Shown piece by piece: positions 48,228 to 59,857 of a stretch of DNA of 60,000 nt (the first letter of the stretch is position 1; every line of letters begins with the position of its first letter). Source of the DNA: Cryptomeria japonica (taxonomy: Eukaryota > Streptophyta > Pinopsida > Cupressales > Cupressaceae); NCBI RefSeq assembly GCF_030272615.1, contig NC_081408.1, forward strand, positions 770,193,336 to 770,253,335, read 5' to 3'. The position numbers and the translations under genes are program-made. Under the pieces are notes generated by a model. It ran no database searches. It was not told the DNA's origin and saw only the letters and a program-made list of their open reading frames with translations.

Positions 48228-48991
48228 TGTAACTGAAGCTTATCTCGAGAGTTACAACTGCACACCTGTTTTCTGCACATAGAAGGAAAGGGAAATGTGT
48301 TGGGGATAGGGGTTTTCCTTTAGGTCAAACCCCAATTTTGGAATTAACCAAGTGGTTGAATTAATGTAATTGAAATGAATGAAAGTAGAAATCTTCCTCT
48401 TTGAAGGGATGTTGAATTGACTAAAAATGAAATGCTTATACCTCCTTGTGAAGTTTTTCTTGCCTTCACATGGAATTAGGACTTCATGAATTAGGATGAT
48501 GATCTCCTCTTCAATGCTTGAAATCTTGACTCTATTGCTTCTCCAAAGCTTGAAGGAAGATAAAAAATGATCAATTGCTCTTGAATGCTTGAATTCTTGA
48601 TCTCTTGGATGCTTGAAAACCTCTTGTGTGTACTTGTGGATGCTTGATCTTCAAATGGGAGGGGAAATCCCTCTTATGTACTTTCCTATAGGGAAAATAA
48701 ATTAATTTACTGACATGAGCCGACATGGAGGGGTTTTTCCCGCTCAAATTTGAGATAGGTCAAGGGGTCCAAAATAGGTCCCCATTAGGGAGGACCAAGG
48801 TGCCACACCTTGGTCTTGCCCTATTTTAGGGAAAGATCAAGGTGGCAATGAGGTGCATCTTTGAGATAGATGGTGTTTTTGACATGTATGAGCATAATCG
48901 GATCTCCAATCAGACCAAGGGGCACAAACACTAAGGCGAAGACCCAAATGTGATAAAAAAATTGCAAGGGGTGCAATTTTAGGATGCTAAA
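48228..48991 (-). repeat. 5' LTR of nested gypsy element (partial)
   Basis: Matches the 3' LTR from its start down to a CTGAAGCTTATC segment, then stops matching at about 48228, so the last ~430 bp (U5 side) and the primer site are missing or replaced. The right edge reads GCTAAA where the other LTR has ACTACA; ACAAC follows. Confidence 0.78.
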
Positions 48992-48996
48992 ACAAC
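48992..48996. repeat. Target-site duplication ACAAC (right) of nested gypsy
   Basis: Exact partner of 41594-41598. Confidence 0.88.
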
Positions 48997-49633
48997 ACGA
49001 TTCCTATAAAGACTTTCTTTATGTCTAAACATATTGCAACCATAACACTGAATGCTTCTACAGTCTACTGCCTTGTGTCCAAATTTATTGCATTTAAAAC
49101 AATAACCATTAAAATATGGGTACCTTTGTGCATTAGGCTGTCAAATCGATGATATTCTTGCATTTGGTTTTTGATTTCGGGATTTCTTCTCATTTTTTGG
49201 ATTCTTCTCTACTTCATCTTTGACTTCATTATTTTCTTCTTTATCATTCCAATCTAGACACATACCAATTTGGAAACCAAGCCTGATTTTATCTAAATTA
49301 CCTTGCTGCATATTGATCAAATCTTCCAGAAGCTTACTGTTGTCAAGGATCTTATTTTCTACCTTCAGGTTCTTCACCTCTTGTTCAAGCTTTTGATTCT
49401 CTTCAAACTTTAGCTTTAGTGTCTCTTTTAGGAGTCGCTCTGTCTTGTCCTTTTCCTCAATCTTCTAAGTCAAATCTTTGATAGTCTCATTCACCTCCTT
49501 CAATTGATTGTTAACCTTCTTATGTCTCAACTTGAACTTCTGGATTTTCTCTCTTAGGTTTTGCACACAATTCTTCATTCTCTGATTCAACACTTTCTAG
49601 ATCTTCAAGAGCTATCTTCAAGTCTTCATCCAT
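48997..49633 (-). pseudogene. Gag-like coiled-coil protein of copia-like LARD, N-terminal part
   Basis: An ATG at 49633 (MDEDLKIALEDLES) follows the primer site by about 90 bases. The first ~130 residues are a Glu/Lys/Leu heptad-like coiled coil, broken by a shift near 49565 and a TAG near 49467. A KNEKKSRNQK basic stretch leads to a zinc knuckle CFKCNKFGHKAVDC (CX2CX4HX4C, near 49105-49060), then a second, decayed one (CYGCNMFRHKESLYR). The frame continues at 41598 after the nested insert. The usual UBN2 capsid domain of copia gag is absent. Confidence 0.75.
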
Positions 49634-49718
49634 CTAAAAATATTCTCCCAAGCATATAGGTGCCATGACTCAACCAAAGCGGATCTCCCTCAAGTGGTTA
49701 AGCTTTCAAAACAAGGGA

Positions 49719-49735
49719 CCAAAACTCTGATACCA
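49719..49735 (-). promoter_or_regulatory. Primer-binding site of copia-like LARD
   Basis: TGGTATCAGAGTTTTGG on the minus strand, two bases from the 5' LTR; initiator-Met type. Confidence 0.9.
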
Positions 49736-49737
49736 AT

Positions 49738-50972
49738 TGTTGATCAAGTTGAAAGCACTGGAATATTGAGAGGGGGGTGAATTGGTATTCTCATAGATTT
49801 AAAAATGACAAACTTTTTCACCAAATTATAACTGTTATCAAACACACTTGACATATATAAAATAGTTAATGTAGAATAGACATGAAGAACACAACCACAA
49901 GATAAACACCAAGTTTTGTATGTGGAAAACCCAAATCGGAAAACCACAAAGAGTGTTAACTCTCAGAAAATATAACTAGTTATAGTTGTGTTTACAAAGG
50001 GGTGGTTCACTACCAAATTACAAAAATGGCTCACTACCGAACTGCTCATTGCAAATATACAAAAGATGGCTAATTGCTGGAATGCTCACTGCAACTGGAT
50101 AGATTGAACTATAAAGGTTTGCATCTTCAAATGCATGGGATCAGTTCCAAGTTAAGATCAAGTTACAAATCTCAAACTCTAATAGATCCAGTTAAAGATC
50201 TTTGTACAACTATCCAACAACAACTCTGATGAAGGACTACTACAACACTGATTGCCTTTGTGGTCCACAACTCACACACTCTACTATCTTCACTGCCAAT
50301 TGCCTTTCGCACATTACTCACCTTCACTCATACACTCACTTGTTCGTTGATCATTCACACAATGTTACTACATAAATATATGTATATATATTAGAGGGTA
50401 AAAATACAAAATAGTGTGTCATCCATGCCCAACACGTTACCAATATGCTCATGTCAGTCTCCGCAAGACTTCTACACACTTCATTTTTCATACTTTGATT
50501 ACCAATGCATATATCAAGATTATTGAAAAAGGGCAGGGTCATCCGGACCCAAGCATACCAACCCATTATCACAAGGTCAATCCCAATACCTCCAAAAAGT
50601 AGACTCCACATGAACCAAGAACACCATAACACAAAACTCGAGATACTTATAATAATTACCAAAGCAACGCTGTTAACACCGGGACACATAATTGATACCG
50701 GGATCAATAAGAACTCCTAACACTAGGATACCGAGATAAATGAGAACTCAATGAAACCATAAAATTCATCATCCAAAGCTGTCCATGCTACATAACAACT
50801 TATGACCAAAAACGCAACATCTGAACTGCACATATATACTGACTACATACCATCCTTGCATACAACATTATAATATCCATAATATCTAATATCCGGACCT
50901 CATACACTATCTGATCCAAAACCAGATGACTGGTTTGACATAAATGACAACAATATTCACACAAGTCTAACA
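49738..50972 (-). repeat. 5' LTR of copia-like LARD
   Basis: Begins TGTTAGACTTG at 50972 and ends ...TCAACA at 49738 (minus strand). A minus-strand TATATATA at 50390-50383 is the likely promoter. Collinear with 37732-39007. Confidence 0.88.
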
Positions 50973-51580
50973 ATACATCCCTTGGCAACATATAGACAAT
51001 CCTCTAAAGGTATTCCTAAATGCCACTAGTCCAAATAAAAAATTAGAAGGCATGAGCTAGAATCAAAAAGATTAAATATATAATAGAAAGATAGACCTAT
51101 ATATGTAGAAAATATTTGAACCCAGAATCTTGACCTTGATAAGAAAAGGTCTTGTGTAAAATTGGAGGAGACACACAAACAAAGATGTACCATTTTGAGG
51201 CAAGAGACAATTGAGGATCAAGAAGATTATTCGTTAGTCATTCATCAAGCTAATTACATCTATCCACTTTGCATTTACTTTATTAAAATAACATTTAATT
51301 AGATTTTCACATATCCCTAGTAATCAATTATAATCTAGGTTAATTGTCGCTTGTGAATATACATCTTATTGTATTGACCTAGATTAAGTTTACAAAAAGT
51401 TTATTTTCCTTTAAATGTGGTAAATCTCGTTAATCTTGCATGACCTAGTTTTCCCAAAGGTTTCTCATCATCATTGAAGTTTTCATATCTACATTTTTCT
51501 AGTTTCAGGTCTTATTGTAATATCTAGTATTCATTTTCTATCATTTTTCTTCGTAGATATCCTTATTTTAGGGTTTGGTA
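50973..51580. other. Anonymous AT-rich DNA
   Basis: No recognised feature. Confidence 0.5.
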
Positions 51581-51584
51581 TCTT

Positions 51585-52199
51585 TCACACTGTCTACCCA
51601 CCCTTACATTACCTTTTGGATTTGCATTGTCCATTTGTTTTTTGATTTGATATAGCTTTAATTTTTATTTTTTAATAATATGAAAGATAATTACCCCTTA
51701 CCATATTATAATCCCAATCTTTCATAAAGGAGTGCTTGCTTAAACCCTAAAATGGCCACCTAGTCTAACAACAATAACAAGTTAAATGAGATCGTGTAGA
51801 GACCAACTTGGTGACAAAGAAGATAATGATTGTGATGTACATATGGCTAAATACTACGTTGTACTTACTAGAAAAGTTATAATTAATACATTTATGCAAG
51901 CTATGTTAGGAAATGTGTCCCAACCTTGGATCTTAATTTTAAGAACAAAAAGGTAAATTTTGGGCTATAGAGAATAAAAGTACAACGTATGGGTTTTAAA
52001 TGTTGATTTTGGCCCCAAAAATATTGAAATAAGAGATAATCAAAGCAAGGTGGCTATGATGAGATTGATCTCTTTAAGAGCTTCAAGTATAAAAAGCCTA
52101 GTTAATGGCCTCTACAAGTTGTGCCTCCCACATGAAGAATGTGATACCATTTTTGATTCATAAGAGAGTCATAAGAAGAGTTAAATGTGTTGACCAAAT
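51585..52199 (+). repeat. Dispersed repeat, copy A
   Basis: Shares a run of landmarks with 56745-57440: TCTACCCACCCTT, GAGTGCTTGCTTAAA, CCTAAAATGGC, TCTAACAACAA, GACCAACTTGGTGAC, GTGTCCCAACCTTG and TATTGAAATAAGA. It includes an ATG-led snatch of coding-like sequence. Element type unknown; it may be an LTR/gag junction of an unseen retroelement. Confidence 0.65.
51990..52199 (+). repeat. 210-bp duplication, copy 1
   Basis: Repeated at 52503-52712 with five substitutions and no indel by eye. It forms the 3' part of dispersed repeat copy A. Confidence 0.88.
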
Positions 52200-52502
52200 T
52201 TTGACACCTAAGATGATACATAACAAGGTATCTTTGAACGGAATTAATGAAATGAAATTTTCCAAGTTGGTGATGGGATCATGATAAGATTACGACTAGT
52301 GTTAGGAATATCTTATTTTTAGCCTATCAACTCATCTTGGAATTTGGGTAGCACATTTTTGGTCAAATTATGTCATCGTTTCTTAATTATTTTTTGATGG
52401 TTTCATTTATTGCTTCTATTTATTGGATGTTTGAGATGAAGGTTTCATAGGGCATTTTGTAGGTAATTTTATGTTAATAGAATTGTTCAAGGATATCATT
52501 TT

Positions 52503-52712
52503 TGGGTTCTAAATGTTGATTTTGGCCCCAAAAATATTGAAATAAGAGATAATCAGAGCAAGGTGGCTATGATGAGATTGATCTCTTTAAGACCTTCAAG
52601 TATTAAAAGCCTAGTTAATGGCCTCTACAAGTTGTGCCTCCCACATGAAGAATGCGATACCATTTTTGATTCATAAGAGAGTCATAAGAAGAGTTAAATG
52701 TGTTGACCAAAT
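52503..52712 (+). repeat. 210-bp duplication, copy 2
   Basis: Same length as 51990-52199. The 303 bp between the copies are unrelated. Confidence 0.88.
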
Positions 52713-55237
52713 AATTTTTACATTAGTTATTTTGGATAATTAGATGATGCCATCAAAATTATGACTTCTTATGGATTCTTGGAATAAGATATAGTCTCCA
52801 TAATATGATTAATTTAATATGTATTCAAGTGTATGTGATATATAGATACTAGTTTTTAGACAATTCAAGAAATTGATATGATTTTATCTTATCATTAATT
52901 CTAATAAATTAATTATTGCTTAGGTTACAATAAATTTGATCTAAATATGAATATCATTGTGATGGACTAACTACTTTGTGGATAATTAGGTGGATGTAAG
53001 ATAATTTAGTCCCCTCCTAGTTGAGGAGTGAGAGTATCATTAAAGGGAGGGCTACAAATCGAGGTGGTTAGCAAATATATCATGCCTTTCAAGAGAAGTT
53101 ACTCTCTCGCACACATAATAAGGCTTCATATGTATTTGGAGATGACAATCCATACATACAAGTTGTTAGTCTATGGCATTAGTGTTTTAACTATCAAAAA
53201 TCATGTTTTATTTGATTGCCTTCTTGGTTTGGAAGTTAATATATTGTTTCTTTCATTTTACTTTCCTTTGATAGAAATTTCATGTTCACCTTATTTTGTG
53301 GTTACTAACCTTTTAATACGTTATTTTAGTTAAGATAAATTTAAACGAAATTAAAATTATTTGAAAATATTTAAAATTAAAAATAATTTAAAATTTAATA
53401 TGCTCCCCCATGACTACAAATTTTGGAATTCTAATAAGAAGTCTCTAGAAATTTAATAAACTCCTTTAAGCTCGCTCCCTCTCCACTAACTACTTTCCTA
53501 GAATTATTGAAAAGAGAAAAATACTCTTGAAAAGTGGGGCATCACTCTAGATGAGTGGAAGAATGGGGGAGCTTTGCATGCAATGAGATAGCGTGGAGGG
53601 AGAAGAAGGTTGAAAGAGAGAAGGAAACTACATATATAAGGGAATCTAAGAGGAAAAGAAACACACTTTTTCTTTTGATTGACTAAGATTTTTGTAAGAA
53701 AAAGGAAGAGCAATGAGAGAAAGAACAAGAACAAAGAAATAGAGTGAAGGTGATAACAATAGGCCAAATAAACAATTAGAGAAAAATCATGAGATATTAC
53801 GTGTTAGAGTACTCTATGTTTGAAAATGGGTATATAGTAGTCAAGGATAAAAATAGCATTTACTTCAAAAATGCAAGTCTTTTAAAGAGAATTTATTGTT
53901 GGAAGTCATTTCAAAATGTATTATATAGTATTCTTGCATCATTTTGAGATAATTTGGTATGTGTACATATGGATATCTGTTTATACAAAGTATACACATG
54001 TCCATAGACATACAAACTTGTATATATGTAATTGGCCATATATGCTCAACAACTAGTAATTGTGATTGTATATCATTGAATGATACCTATAGCATTAATA
54101 TGGTTATATAAAGAAAACAAAGCTAAATGTATATGTGTAGGTTTATTTTTATATGATATTGCTCAAGGCTTGAAGTCTCCTATGTAAGTCTCCAAATAGT
54201 CATTATAATATATTAATTTAGAAATGTATCCTGATTAGCTATAACAAATTATCTAACATATAACCTACTAAGCAAAGATATCATTTAGATCAAGAATTAA
54301 GCTGCAAATGTCCATAACTATTTTGTTGATCAATACCTACAACCACAAACTAAATTGTTATAAAATCCATTGTTAGCTAAATAAAAGTAGTATTTAATTT
54401 ATAAAAGGAAAATGATAGAACAAAGACATTTTTCCAATTTTTATCCTTATTGAAATAGGTATATTCAATTCTATTCATGACTATTAAGCCATTTGATCAT
54501 ATTTCCTCAAACCTAAAAATGGTCAATAAACAATCTCAAGTATAACAAGACAATATATAATTTTATTAGTCCTATAATGAAGTTGTAAGTTTGATGATAT
54601 TGCACATAATTATGTGCATATACAAGCTTGCAAATTGTTTTGTACGTAATCCAATATAGGTTTGAATGATTCAAGTGTATTTCAATTGGTGAAATGCCTA
54701 TTATGAAAGGATTTGTGTATAGTAAATGAACCCTATTTAGATCTATACTTTTTTCCAAGTAAACTTTTTTATCCATATAATGATAGGTGAAACTGGATAT
54801 TCTCAATATCTACTCTTTATCAATAGTGTAATGATCACAAATCTTGGGAAAGTTAGTAACCTAGACATTATAATGTAAAGTATATTTATATGCACACTTT
54901 ATATATGTGTGTGAGAATATCTATTATCACCTATTTATGAAATCTGAATTGAGTAATGTAATTTTATCCCTTAAAAAATGTATTATTTGGGTGAAGAAAG
55001 CTTAGAATCTGCATCTCATGAGAAATGTGGTGTAATTCAATCCTGGTTATGAATTGGTTGTTCTTCAGTTAGTAAAACTTAATTTTACTTACAAAATTTA
55101 TGAGTTATATTGGTGTGTTATATCTATGATGTATTTGTATGCACAAAATGTTATCTTCTATTGATAAGATTGAGATAGAGGTGTGTGAACTATTACACAT
55201 ATCCATATTGGATTATGATCTTGTAGTTTCATAAAAT
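52713..55237. other. AT-rich DNA without recognised genes
   Basis: Low-complexity AT stretch around 53335-53400. Open frames at 53028-53333, 53504-53767 and 54513-54806 have no recognised domain. Confidence 0.5.
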
Positions 55238-56304
55238 TGCGACCCTAGCAATTTACGATTGCATTAGGGTCCTCACACATGCAAACTCAAATCCTCTAGC
55301 CTGATCGGAGACCGAAGAGTGCTTGGCTTGCGAAAACAACTTCTTCCTTGGCCTCCACATCACTCTGTCTGCACTCTGCCCTGGAGATAGGGGTAGGATA
55401 GGGGCGTGGCACCCTTGTCCACCCAGGATAGGGGTGTGGTGCCCTTGTCCCTACCCTATTTTGGGGCAGGACCTTTCTAGAGCATGCATTGTGGGTTGTG
55501 CAATGAGCGGGAAATCTCCCCAATGTCGGCCCATGACGAAATTCAAATCCTTCAAACATGTATTGAGGGGAATTCTTCCTCTCATTTTCATAAGTTGGAG
55601 TTGGATAAGATTGGAGTATGCACAAGAGATCAAGCATTCAAGAGCATTCAAGCATTCTTTTCTAGCATTGAGAATTCTCAAGTCTCCCTTCAAGGCTAGG
55701 TTTTGCATTCAAGTCAAGGATTCAACCATTGAAGAGGAGATTGATTTCAACACACAATTCCATACAAACATTTCTTTCAACATTGCTACTACAATCTCCC
55801 TTGAGGTTGTAGGTGTGCAGCTGTGCTTTTGGATTCGGGCTTCATTTGCAGAGGCAGAAAAACCCTTTTCGTTTTACGGATTTTTCGGAGGACAATGTAC
55901 ATTCCCACCATGGTCCAAACAACTTTTCGTCAAATTTGTAGGGCAACTTTTTCTCGACATTTTACTGCCAAATCCAAGTGCAAAACTTCGTCTCATATTC
56001 AGATCTCAAGTTATAATTTATTCTTTGTCACTTTTGCACTACATAAGTCAATCAATTTCTTTTCCAAATCAAACAAAGGAATAAGGGGATCATCATAACA
56101 TTCTTAATTCATTCAAAATTTAATCTATCATCTTTGTGAGGAGATTGAATCTAGTGAATTACCCCTTATCTTCCTAATGTAATGGTGAAAAGTGCTTGAA
56201 GGATAATCAATAGTGAAACTCTCATCTCTCTTTGAGGGAAAGGGTTAGTTTTCCTCTTGATCTATCACTCATCATTTTCCCACCATTACAAACCTTATAC
56301 TGTA
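55238..56304 (+). mobile_element. Candidate solo LTR
   Basis: TGCGACCCTAGCAATT marks a possible start, and AAAAT flanks both sides (55233-55237 and 56305-56309), but the 3' end reads TGTA, not CA. A ~30-bp tandem pair (GGATAGGGGYGTGGYRCCCTTGTCC) lies at about 55393-55455 and resembles a motif in the LTR at 41599-42768. A 253-codon open frame crosses it but shows no domain. Confidence 0.35.
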
Positions 56305-56744
56305 AAAATTTGGCCAAAGTAATACAATTTGTTGATTGCATTATTAGTCCACTGTTCAACTAGATATTAATTGAAAATACAAGTACCAAGTCTGTTTGAT
56401 TTGGATTTTACTCATGTTGCGATTTTGGATTCATCAACAGTTCTTCATTGTCATTTTCATCTTCTTCATCTTCTTTCTCGAGTTTGGATATAAGTTGTTA
56501 GGAGTTTTGTTCCCAATGTGTTTTCTTCATTTTTCATCTATTTGTAAATGGGTACATCTAGATCCTCTTTCCCCCTCTCCACATCTATATGCTTGCACAA
56601 TGACACATTTTGTAGGATAATCATGAGTTGATGATTTAAACTTAGTCTCCTTTCATGATGACCTCTTTTCTATTGGTGCCTAATTTTTTAAATTAGTTCT
56701 TGTCATCATTCATTTGGAGGACTCATCATTATCTTATTTCTTTC

Positions 56745-57440
56745 TTTCACATAGTCTACCCACCCTTGCATTACCTTTGGGGATCACATTTTCCACTTGT
56801 CTTTTTTATTGATATAGCTCCAATTTTCTATTTTTTCTAATACGAGTGATTATCCCTTACCATATTATTTACTCCATAAGCTAGTCATAATCCTAATCTT
56901 TTATGGAGTGCTTGCTTAAATCCTAAAATGGCAACCCAATCTAACAACAATGACAAGTTAAATAATGATCATGTAAGACCAACTTGGTGACCAAGAAGAC
57001 CATAATCATGATGTGCATATGGCTAAGTAATATGGTGTACTTACCAAAAAAAATTAGTTAAAGCTATATTATGAAAGGTGTCCCAACCTTGCATCTTAAT
57101 TTTAAGAACAAAAAGTTTTTTTAATATAGAACATAAAAAATATAATTTATATGTTCTAAAGGTTGGTTTTGGACCAAAAAATATTGAAATAAGACATAAC
57201 TAGAGAAAGGTGGTTATGATGAGATGGATCTCTTTAAGAACTTCAAGTATAAAAATTCTCAATTAACTTCTCAAATAGAAATTTTATAACCTCTAAAAGT
57301 TGTTCCTCCCACATCAAGAATGCAATACCATCTCTAATCTGCATAAGAGTTATAAGAAGCAATTTTATAACTTCTAAAAGTTGTTCCTCGCACATCAAGA
57401 ATGCAATACCATCTCTAATCTACATAAGAGTTATAAGAGG
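56745..57440 (+). repeat. Dispersed repeat, copy B, with 81-bp tandem pair
   Basis: Second copy of the repeat at 51585-52199. Its end contains two units of 81 bp (57280-57360 and 57361-57440) that differ at a few positions. The ATG-led piece reads MATQSNNNDKLN before a stop soon after. Confidence 0.65.
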
Positions 57441-57447
57441 AGTTACA

Positions 57448-58295
57448 TGATGCAGGAGCATCCAAACTCACATGCAATCTTGCATCACCAAAATTTTTAA
57501 TTTATTTTTATGTTTATTTTTTAGATTTTTGGTGTGGGTTGGGCTTCAATAACATCTTGTGGAGTGTTATTATCTTGCTTAAAGAAAGTGACCTTTTGGT
57601 ATTTCATTTTGTCTTATTCTTTTTATTCGGGTGCCAAAATAGGAAAAACTAGTGAATTTTGGAAAACCAATTAATGACTCTTCAATTACCAAAGGAGAAT
57701 GATTTGGTTGAGTATTCTATTAATTTTCCAAAGAAAAATACACCAACAAGGCATTTTATATGGTGCAACAACATTTTGAAAGCAAAAAGTATATTTTATA
57801 TCATGTTTTTAAAGGAATTTGAGAAGTCGAGGGAAATGAAAGAGCAAATTTGGGTGCCACTTTTTGGTGTCTCCCAAATGTTTCAACCTTTATAAAATAG
57901 AACCTTTAATGGTGTTAAGAGAAGCAATCAAGAACAACAATGTTGGAGAGAGAAACTGCAGGCTGCTCTAGAGTATTGCATAAGGAAGAATGTAGGAAAA
58001 CAACTTACAAAGAGGAGAAGAATAGAGGAAAGAGAAGAATGAATTTGTAGGTGTGTTAGTGGTGTTTAAGGAATCCATGAGAGTTGTAGGATAAATAAAA
58101 AGATCAAATTTCGAAAGAGGAGTGCAACCAATAAAGTTGAAGGCAAGAGGGTTTGAATATTTGAAGGCATGAAGTGCTTAGATCTCTTGTAAAAATTTTG
58201 AATTCTATTTCTTGTTGCAATTATCAATACATGTAATTGTTCTTGAGGTATTTTGTTGTGTGTGCGTTGGTATTTGTGTTAGGAATATTGCATCA
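57448..58295 (+). mobile_element. Candidate solo LTR next to dispersed repeat
   Basis: The ends TGATGCA and TGCATCA form a 7-bp inverted pair, and a TTATAAAATAG promoter-like motif lies near 57889. Similarity to dispersed repeat copy A stops just before the left end, so this may be an insertion. The flanking 5-mers TTACA and TAGGA do not match. Confidence 0.35.
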
Positions 58296-58522
58296 TAGGA
58301 TGCATAAAATACGTATTTGTTATAGTTTGCTAAATAGGCTATAAGAATGGTGGTACATATTGAGCTATTAAAAACAACTCAATATTTATGGGAAAGTTGT
58401 TTACGAAGTTACCTATAAAATAGGATATGCAAATCCTATATATATGGATGTGATGCTCTGCAAAAAGGGAAGGTTAGTCCATGATGTCAAGACACAAACA
58501 AGAAAAGAAAGGAAACCGTTAG

Positions 58523-59840
58523 TGTCAGAAATCACAAACAAAATACTTTCCTACACAAGCATATCAAAAGAGATATCAAAAGCATGATAAAATATCTAAC
58601 TAAGAAGGTAAATATGATGAGGCATCTCCAAATACCTCCTAACATGCTCTTGGTTTCTTCTCCCTTGTTCCTCTCCTCTCCAAGTTCCAAAATAGTGTAG
58701 CTCTCAGCAGCTTTTTGCACTATGGATGCTTATGGAGGTTTGAGATTGAAATATTGCTCTAAATGTAAATAAGGAAGCTAATATTAAGCTATTGATGCTA
58801 AAATGATTTATTTTAACCAAAATGACAATATATGAGTTGATTATGCTAAAATGCTCTCTCAAAAATGCCTATAGCTTAAATGCATACAAGTTTTCAGGAT
58901 CTAGTTTATGAAGAAATGAGCTCTATTTATAGGAAAAATGGAACAATGGATGGTTGATATTGAGCAATCTCAACAAGGGTCAGGATTGAATGATTTCAAA
59001 TTTATGTGAGGGTTTTCAACCCAATCCCAAGATGACAAGTGTCAATGTGAGAGAGGTTGAGAGGAGAGGGAATAATCATTAAATGCTTGACATGACCTTG
59101 GGAGTTAAGGTCAAGGTTAGTTGAATGAATAAACTCTTTATTCAAAAAATAAAGCTTTTATCCAATGGATAAACTCTTGTGCAAAGTCAAAATGGATAAA
59201 CATGGTCAAAGTAATAAATTCTTGAGGAGACAAGTTGAATTAACCATAAATGGTTATGTAACAGCCATTAATGGTCATGTAAGAGCCATTAGTGGTTTTG
59301 GAAGACTTTGGAGGTTAAATTGTTGAGCACACAAAGCATTAAATGCTTTTCAAAGACTTTGAAGTGACTCCAAGTTGCTTAAGAATGTGACAATAATTAG
59401 GGAATGGATTAGGCTAATTAGGAAGGGGTTAGAAAAATCTAGAAAGAGATTAGAATTGCAAGTGGGTTTGGTGGGTGAAGGAAAATAGGATTTTTATTAA
59501 AATAAAATTCATTTATTTCAATAAATGTGTGCAAGTTGCATTTGTAGGAAAATGCAAGTGGGAGGGGGATAATGATTTAAATAAATGTTTTATTTAATTT
59601 ATTTAAAAGAGGAAAAGGGGGATTTAATTAAATAAATAGGATTTATTCATTTAATTGATTTGTGAATTTGGTTTAATGAATTAATTAAAATAAATTGAAT
59701 TATTTATTTAATTAATAGGATAATATTTTGAAGATAAATTAATTAAATGTTTAATTTAATTAACTTATGGCTAGTGGATTTTTAATCAAATAAATAGCAA
59801 ATATTCATTTAATTAAGTTGGATAGATTTATGTGACTACA
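58523..59840 (-). repeat. 3' LTR of a gypsy-like element leaving the window
   Basis: On the minus strand the LTR begins TGTAGTCACATAAATC at 59840, the same TGTAGT start as the nested gypsy element. A minus-strand TATAAATAG lies at 58931-58923. The AT-rich stretch 59540-59800 (AATTAAATAAATAGG variants) lies in U3. The end near 58523 (…TTTCTGACA) is a guess. Confidence 0.6.
58923..58931 (-). promoter_or_regulatory. TATA box of the terminal gypsy LTR
   Basis: TATAAATAG, minus strand, within the LTR. Confidence 0.5.
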
Positions 59841-59857
59841 TTTGCCCCTCTTTGAGA
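59841..59857 (-). promoter_or_regulatory. Polypurine tract beside terminal gypsy LTR
   Basis: CAAAGAGGGGCAAA on the minus strand directly upstream of the LTR start. The element's internal region therefore lies beyond position 60000. Confidence 0.65.

Larger units (their letters stand above)
41599..48991 (-). mobile_element. Nested Ty3/gypsy gag-protease element, minus strand
   Basis: A 7393-bp insert in the gag-like gene of the copia-like element, bounded by ACAAC. Both LTRs, a polypurine tract, gag and a protease region are present, but no RT, RNase H or integrase is recognisable between the protease (44615) and the 3' LTR. It is either a gag-only (TR-GAG-like) derivative or a pol-deleted copy. 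The left edge begins CG where TG is expected. Confidence 0.85.
37732..50972 (-). mobile_element. Copia-like LTR element without pol (LARD-like), minus strand
   Basis: Two direct LTRs (1276 and 1235 bp), a minus-strand primer site beside the right LTR and a polypurine tract beside the left LTR define the element. It spans 13.2 kb, of which 7.4 kb is a nested gypsy element (41599-48991); its own sequence is about 5.8 kb. The internal region holds a coiled-coil/zinc-knuckle protein and a second unknown ORF, but no protease, integrase, RT or RNase H. Flanking 5-mers (TAATA at 37727-37731, ATACA after 50972) do not match, so the target duplication is lost or the left end is misplaced by a few bases. 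Confidence 0.85.

Noticed and set aside
53504-53767. Hydrophobic minus-strand frame resembling a membrane protein
   Set aside because: Its Leu/Phe/Ser content comes from A/G-rich low-complexity DNA on the plus strand; no conserved motif or neighbouring exon.
55323-56084. 253-codon plus-strand open frame
   Set aside because: No recognisable domain, unusual composition, and it lies across a probable LTR. I treat it as a chance ORF.
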